Shown in pieces: positions 62,311 through 64,000 of a stretch of 64,000 nt of DNA; the stretch's first letter is position 1; each line of letters starts with the position of its first letter. The notes beneath the pieces are model-generated. The model did no database searches. It was not told the origin of the DNA and saw nothing but the letters and a program-made list of their open reading frames with translations. Position numbers and translations under genes: made by a program. The stretch comes from JAPYTY01 sp036338435 (GTDB taxonomy: Bacteria; Acidobacteriota; UBA6911; RPQK01; JADFOI01), in assembly GCA_036338435.1 (NCBI GenBank), contig JAYZCG010000024.1, forward strand, positions 1-64,000. Reading direction: 5' to 3'.

Positions 62311-64000
62311 TTAATCCAGCGAACCATAAGCGACCTCTCCTTCAATAAGAGTGGCCAAAACCTTGATCTCGGATAAATCCTCATCCGGGATGTTGGGGTC
62401 TAACGGATTCTTACTCAAAAGCACTAGGTCGGCTAGCTTGCCAGGTTCGATAGAGCCCAGTTCATTCTCACGCAGGACATACTCGGCACCCCAGCGAGTC
62501 ATCATTACCAGGGCGGTGCTGCGATCAATCCTCTCCCTTGGGCCAAAGATTCGTCCGTCACGCGTTTTTCTGGTCACCAAAATTTCCAGATTAAACATGG
62601 GGTGTCTGTCCGGGTCATTGTGAGTATCGGCGCCATACGCGACCTTTACGCCAGCATCAATCAGGCTCTTGGTGGGAAGCAACCATTGGTGCGCATATTC
62701 TTCGCCATAGATTCGACTCACATTGGCAGCATAACGATTGTAAAACAGTGGAGGCTGAAAGCTCCACATGATCCCCAATTCCGCTGACTGTCGGATTACC
62801 TCTGGGCTCACCAACATGCCATGGTCTAGAGCAAAGCGCCGACCCGCGATTGATCTATCCTCGTCAGTTTCCCGATAGGCGGCCAGGTTAGCTAAAGAGG
62901 CCTTATCGCCAAAGTTGTGCACTCCGGCCACTCGGTATCCATATTTATTAGCAATCAACACGGCATCGCGTCCAGGATCGTCTGGGAGATCCCACAAGCA
63001 TAGGCCTTCCGGAAAGTGATCGTTGTCTCTAATCTCCCGCTTGGGCAAAGTTGTGCAGGAGCTTTCTCCAGACGTTGGAGTGCCCAGGCCCCCATCTCCG
63101 ACCCAGGCAGGCCCGTTGCCATCAGGATTGGGTGTTGATATGCCGATCAACCACATGTGATTGGTGCCATGCCCCTGGAGATTTCCGAAGCGCTTAAGAT
63201 CTCTCTCCATAAAAGGATTAGCCCGTCCTACCTCATGAGTATAAGGGAGACGAAGAGGCAGGGTTCCCCTTCGATCTAGATCTCCATAAGCGTTGATTTC
63301 AAATCCTTTCAACCGCGTAGATAGAGTCGTAACTCCAATCGCCACCCACTCCTCTAGTTCCTTTTTAAAAGCTGAGGCTAGGATTTCCGGGGGTTTCTGA
63401 GGCAGGACTTCCATATCGATCAACTCCCCAGCGGTTCCAAACAGGCGACCCGTTGGAACTCCCTGCTCATCTTTTAGAATTCCAGGCACCTGATCGCCAT
63501 AACGTTCCCTCACAATTTCTAGCATCTTGCTGTTGGCAAGAGCCCACAAGCCATAGCCGATCCGTATGAACAGCGGATTATTAGGAGCTACGCGATCCAA
63601 GTCTGCTCCTGTTAGTTCCTGTCGCACGGTGGGGTTGGAATAGGTGTTGGTGAAAATCCAATCTCCAGAAGGCACATTTTCCGCCAGCTTTTTGAAGTCG
63701 GCTAAAGCTTTTTCTTTGCTTTCCCAACGCACATTGGCATACCAAACGTTGTTTTTGTGAAGAAACTCATGATAGAGAGGGGTTACCTCTTGGTTATAAT
63801 GCCGAAGAGCGTAGCTGTTGGGATGGGAATGGGTGTCCACTACACCTGGCATCATGGCACGGTTGTACAGGTTAACCTGGAGCGTTCCAGGGCCGGCCAT
63901 GCTCCGGATTCGATCATCCTCTCCCACGGCCAATATTCGACCGTTTCGGATAGCCACCGCTTTAGCTACTGTGAAAGGGGGTCGCTCTCGATCTATCGTC
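62311..64000 (-). CDS. Amidohydrolase, paralogue 7 (N-terminus beyond window edge)
   Basis: The frame stays open to the end of the window. An in-frame GTG at 63957 would skip the family start (TIDRERPPFTVAKAVAIRNGRILAVG matches its tandem neighbour), so the signal peptide and about 40 residues lie outside. HSH in VDTHSHPNSY, AGVHNFGDKA, LDHGMLVS and Asp in YGADTHND complete the metal site. Cysteines in SSCTTLP and EGLCLWD match paralogue 6. GSIEPGKLADLVLLSKNPLDPN ends the protein. The stop lies 60 bases before the next gene, a likely operon. Confidence 0.88.
   Translation of the reverse strand, partial: TIDRERPPFTVAKAVAIRNGRILAVGEDDRIRSMAGPGTLQVNLYNRAMMPGVVDTHSHPNSYALRHYNQEVTPLYHEFLHKNNVWYANVRWESKEKALADFKKLAENVPSGDWIFTNTYSNPTVRQELTGADLDRVAPNNPLFIRIGYGLWALANSKMLEIVRERYGDQVPGILKDEQGVPTGRLFGTAGELIDMEVLPQKPPEILASAFKKELEEWVAIGVTTLSTRLKGFEINAYGDLDRRGTLPLRLPYTHEVGRANPFMERDLKRFGNLQGHGTNHMWLIGISTPNPDGNGPAWVGDGGLGTPTSGESSCTTLPKREIRDNDHFPEGLCLWDLPDDPGRDAVLIANKYGYRVAGVHNFGDKASLANLAAYRETDEDRSIAGRRFALDHGMLVSPEVIRQSAELGIMWSFQPPLFYNRYAANVSRIYGEEYAHQWLLPTKSLIDAGVKVAYGADTHNDPDRHPMFNLEILVTRKTRDGRIFGPRERIDRSTALVMMTRWGAEYVLRENELGSIEPGKLADLVLLSKNPLDPNIPDEDLSEIKVLATLIEGEVAYGSLD

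Noticed and set aside
1..64000. CRISPR arrays, tRNA or rRNA genes, insertion sequences, prophage
   Set aside because: I looked for regular direct repeats with spacers, cloverleaf-like segments, transposase or integrase motifs and phage structural proteins and recognised none.

Overview
The window looks like a chromosomal segment of an uncultured Acidobacteriota-type bacterium. This is inferred from family content, not from a marker gene. The supporting families are two very large TonB-dependent receptors with N-terminal carboxypeptidase-regulatory-like domains, a CRTAC1/FG-GAP protein, a DUF1592 / DUF1552 / ankyrin trio, a YtxJ-like bacilliredoxin (which suggests bacillithiol use), and many exported metal-dependent amidohydrolases. 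No rRNA, tRNA, CRISPR array, insertion sequence or prophage was recognised. Coding density is high and the genes lie in short strand-switching operons.

Layout. (1) 1-17.9 kb is a catabolic island bounded by two TonB receptors. It holds a UbiD decarboxylase behind a strongly folded leader, a SnoaL-like protein, four exported amidohydrolases (three in one operon) and a small secreted beta-sandwich protein. (2) 17.9-27.4 kb, minus strand, holds a metallophosphoesterase, then what looks like one operon: TAXI binding protein, fused TRAP permease, zinc dehydrogenase, nitrilase-type amidase, UbiD decarboxylase and a second secreted beta-sandwich protein. A ClpX-like ATPase and a DUF309 protein lie upstream. 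(3) 29-34.8 kb holds an aldo/keto reductase, an Nramp-like transporter, YajQ, a TVP38-type membrane protein and a flavin disulfide reductase. (4) 35-46 kb is a mostly exported block: a Tat-exported PQQ-type propeller with a cupredoxin-like partner, an SDR, a DUF1592 cytochrome-type protein, a DUF1552 protein, an ankyrin protein and a fifth amidohydrolase. (5) 46-54.8 kb holds TypA/BipA, an ABC-F ATPase, YchF, a third UbiD with a small overlapping winged-helix-like gene, the bacilliredoxin and an MFS exporter. (6) 55-64 kb holds CRTAC1, a TPR protein, a DUF2270-DUF2179 fusion, a third secreted beta-sandwich protein and two more amidohydrolases, the last cut by the window edge.

The most unusual signal is a shared C-terminus. 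Three otherwise dissimilar secreted cohesin-like proteins (11720-12277, 19150-19749, 59830-60399, all minus strand) end in exactly Cys-Phe-Phe-Tyr-Met-His-stop. The codons differ only synonymously among the copies, and the flanking DNA is not conserved. This behaves like a C-terminal tag, possibly for sorting or anchoring, on exported proteins. The tagged genes sit beside the amidohydrolases and a UbiD gene. I do not recognise this tag from any described C-terminal sorting family.

Working model (inference): TonB receptors and a TRAP transporter bring in organic compounds, periplasmic amidohydrolases and a nitrilase-type enzyme hydrolyse amide or cyclic bonds, and prFMN-dependent UbiD enzymes and dehydrogenases process the acids and alcohols. 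No substrate can be named from sequence alone.
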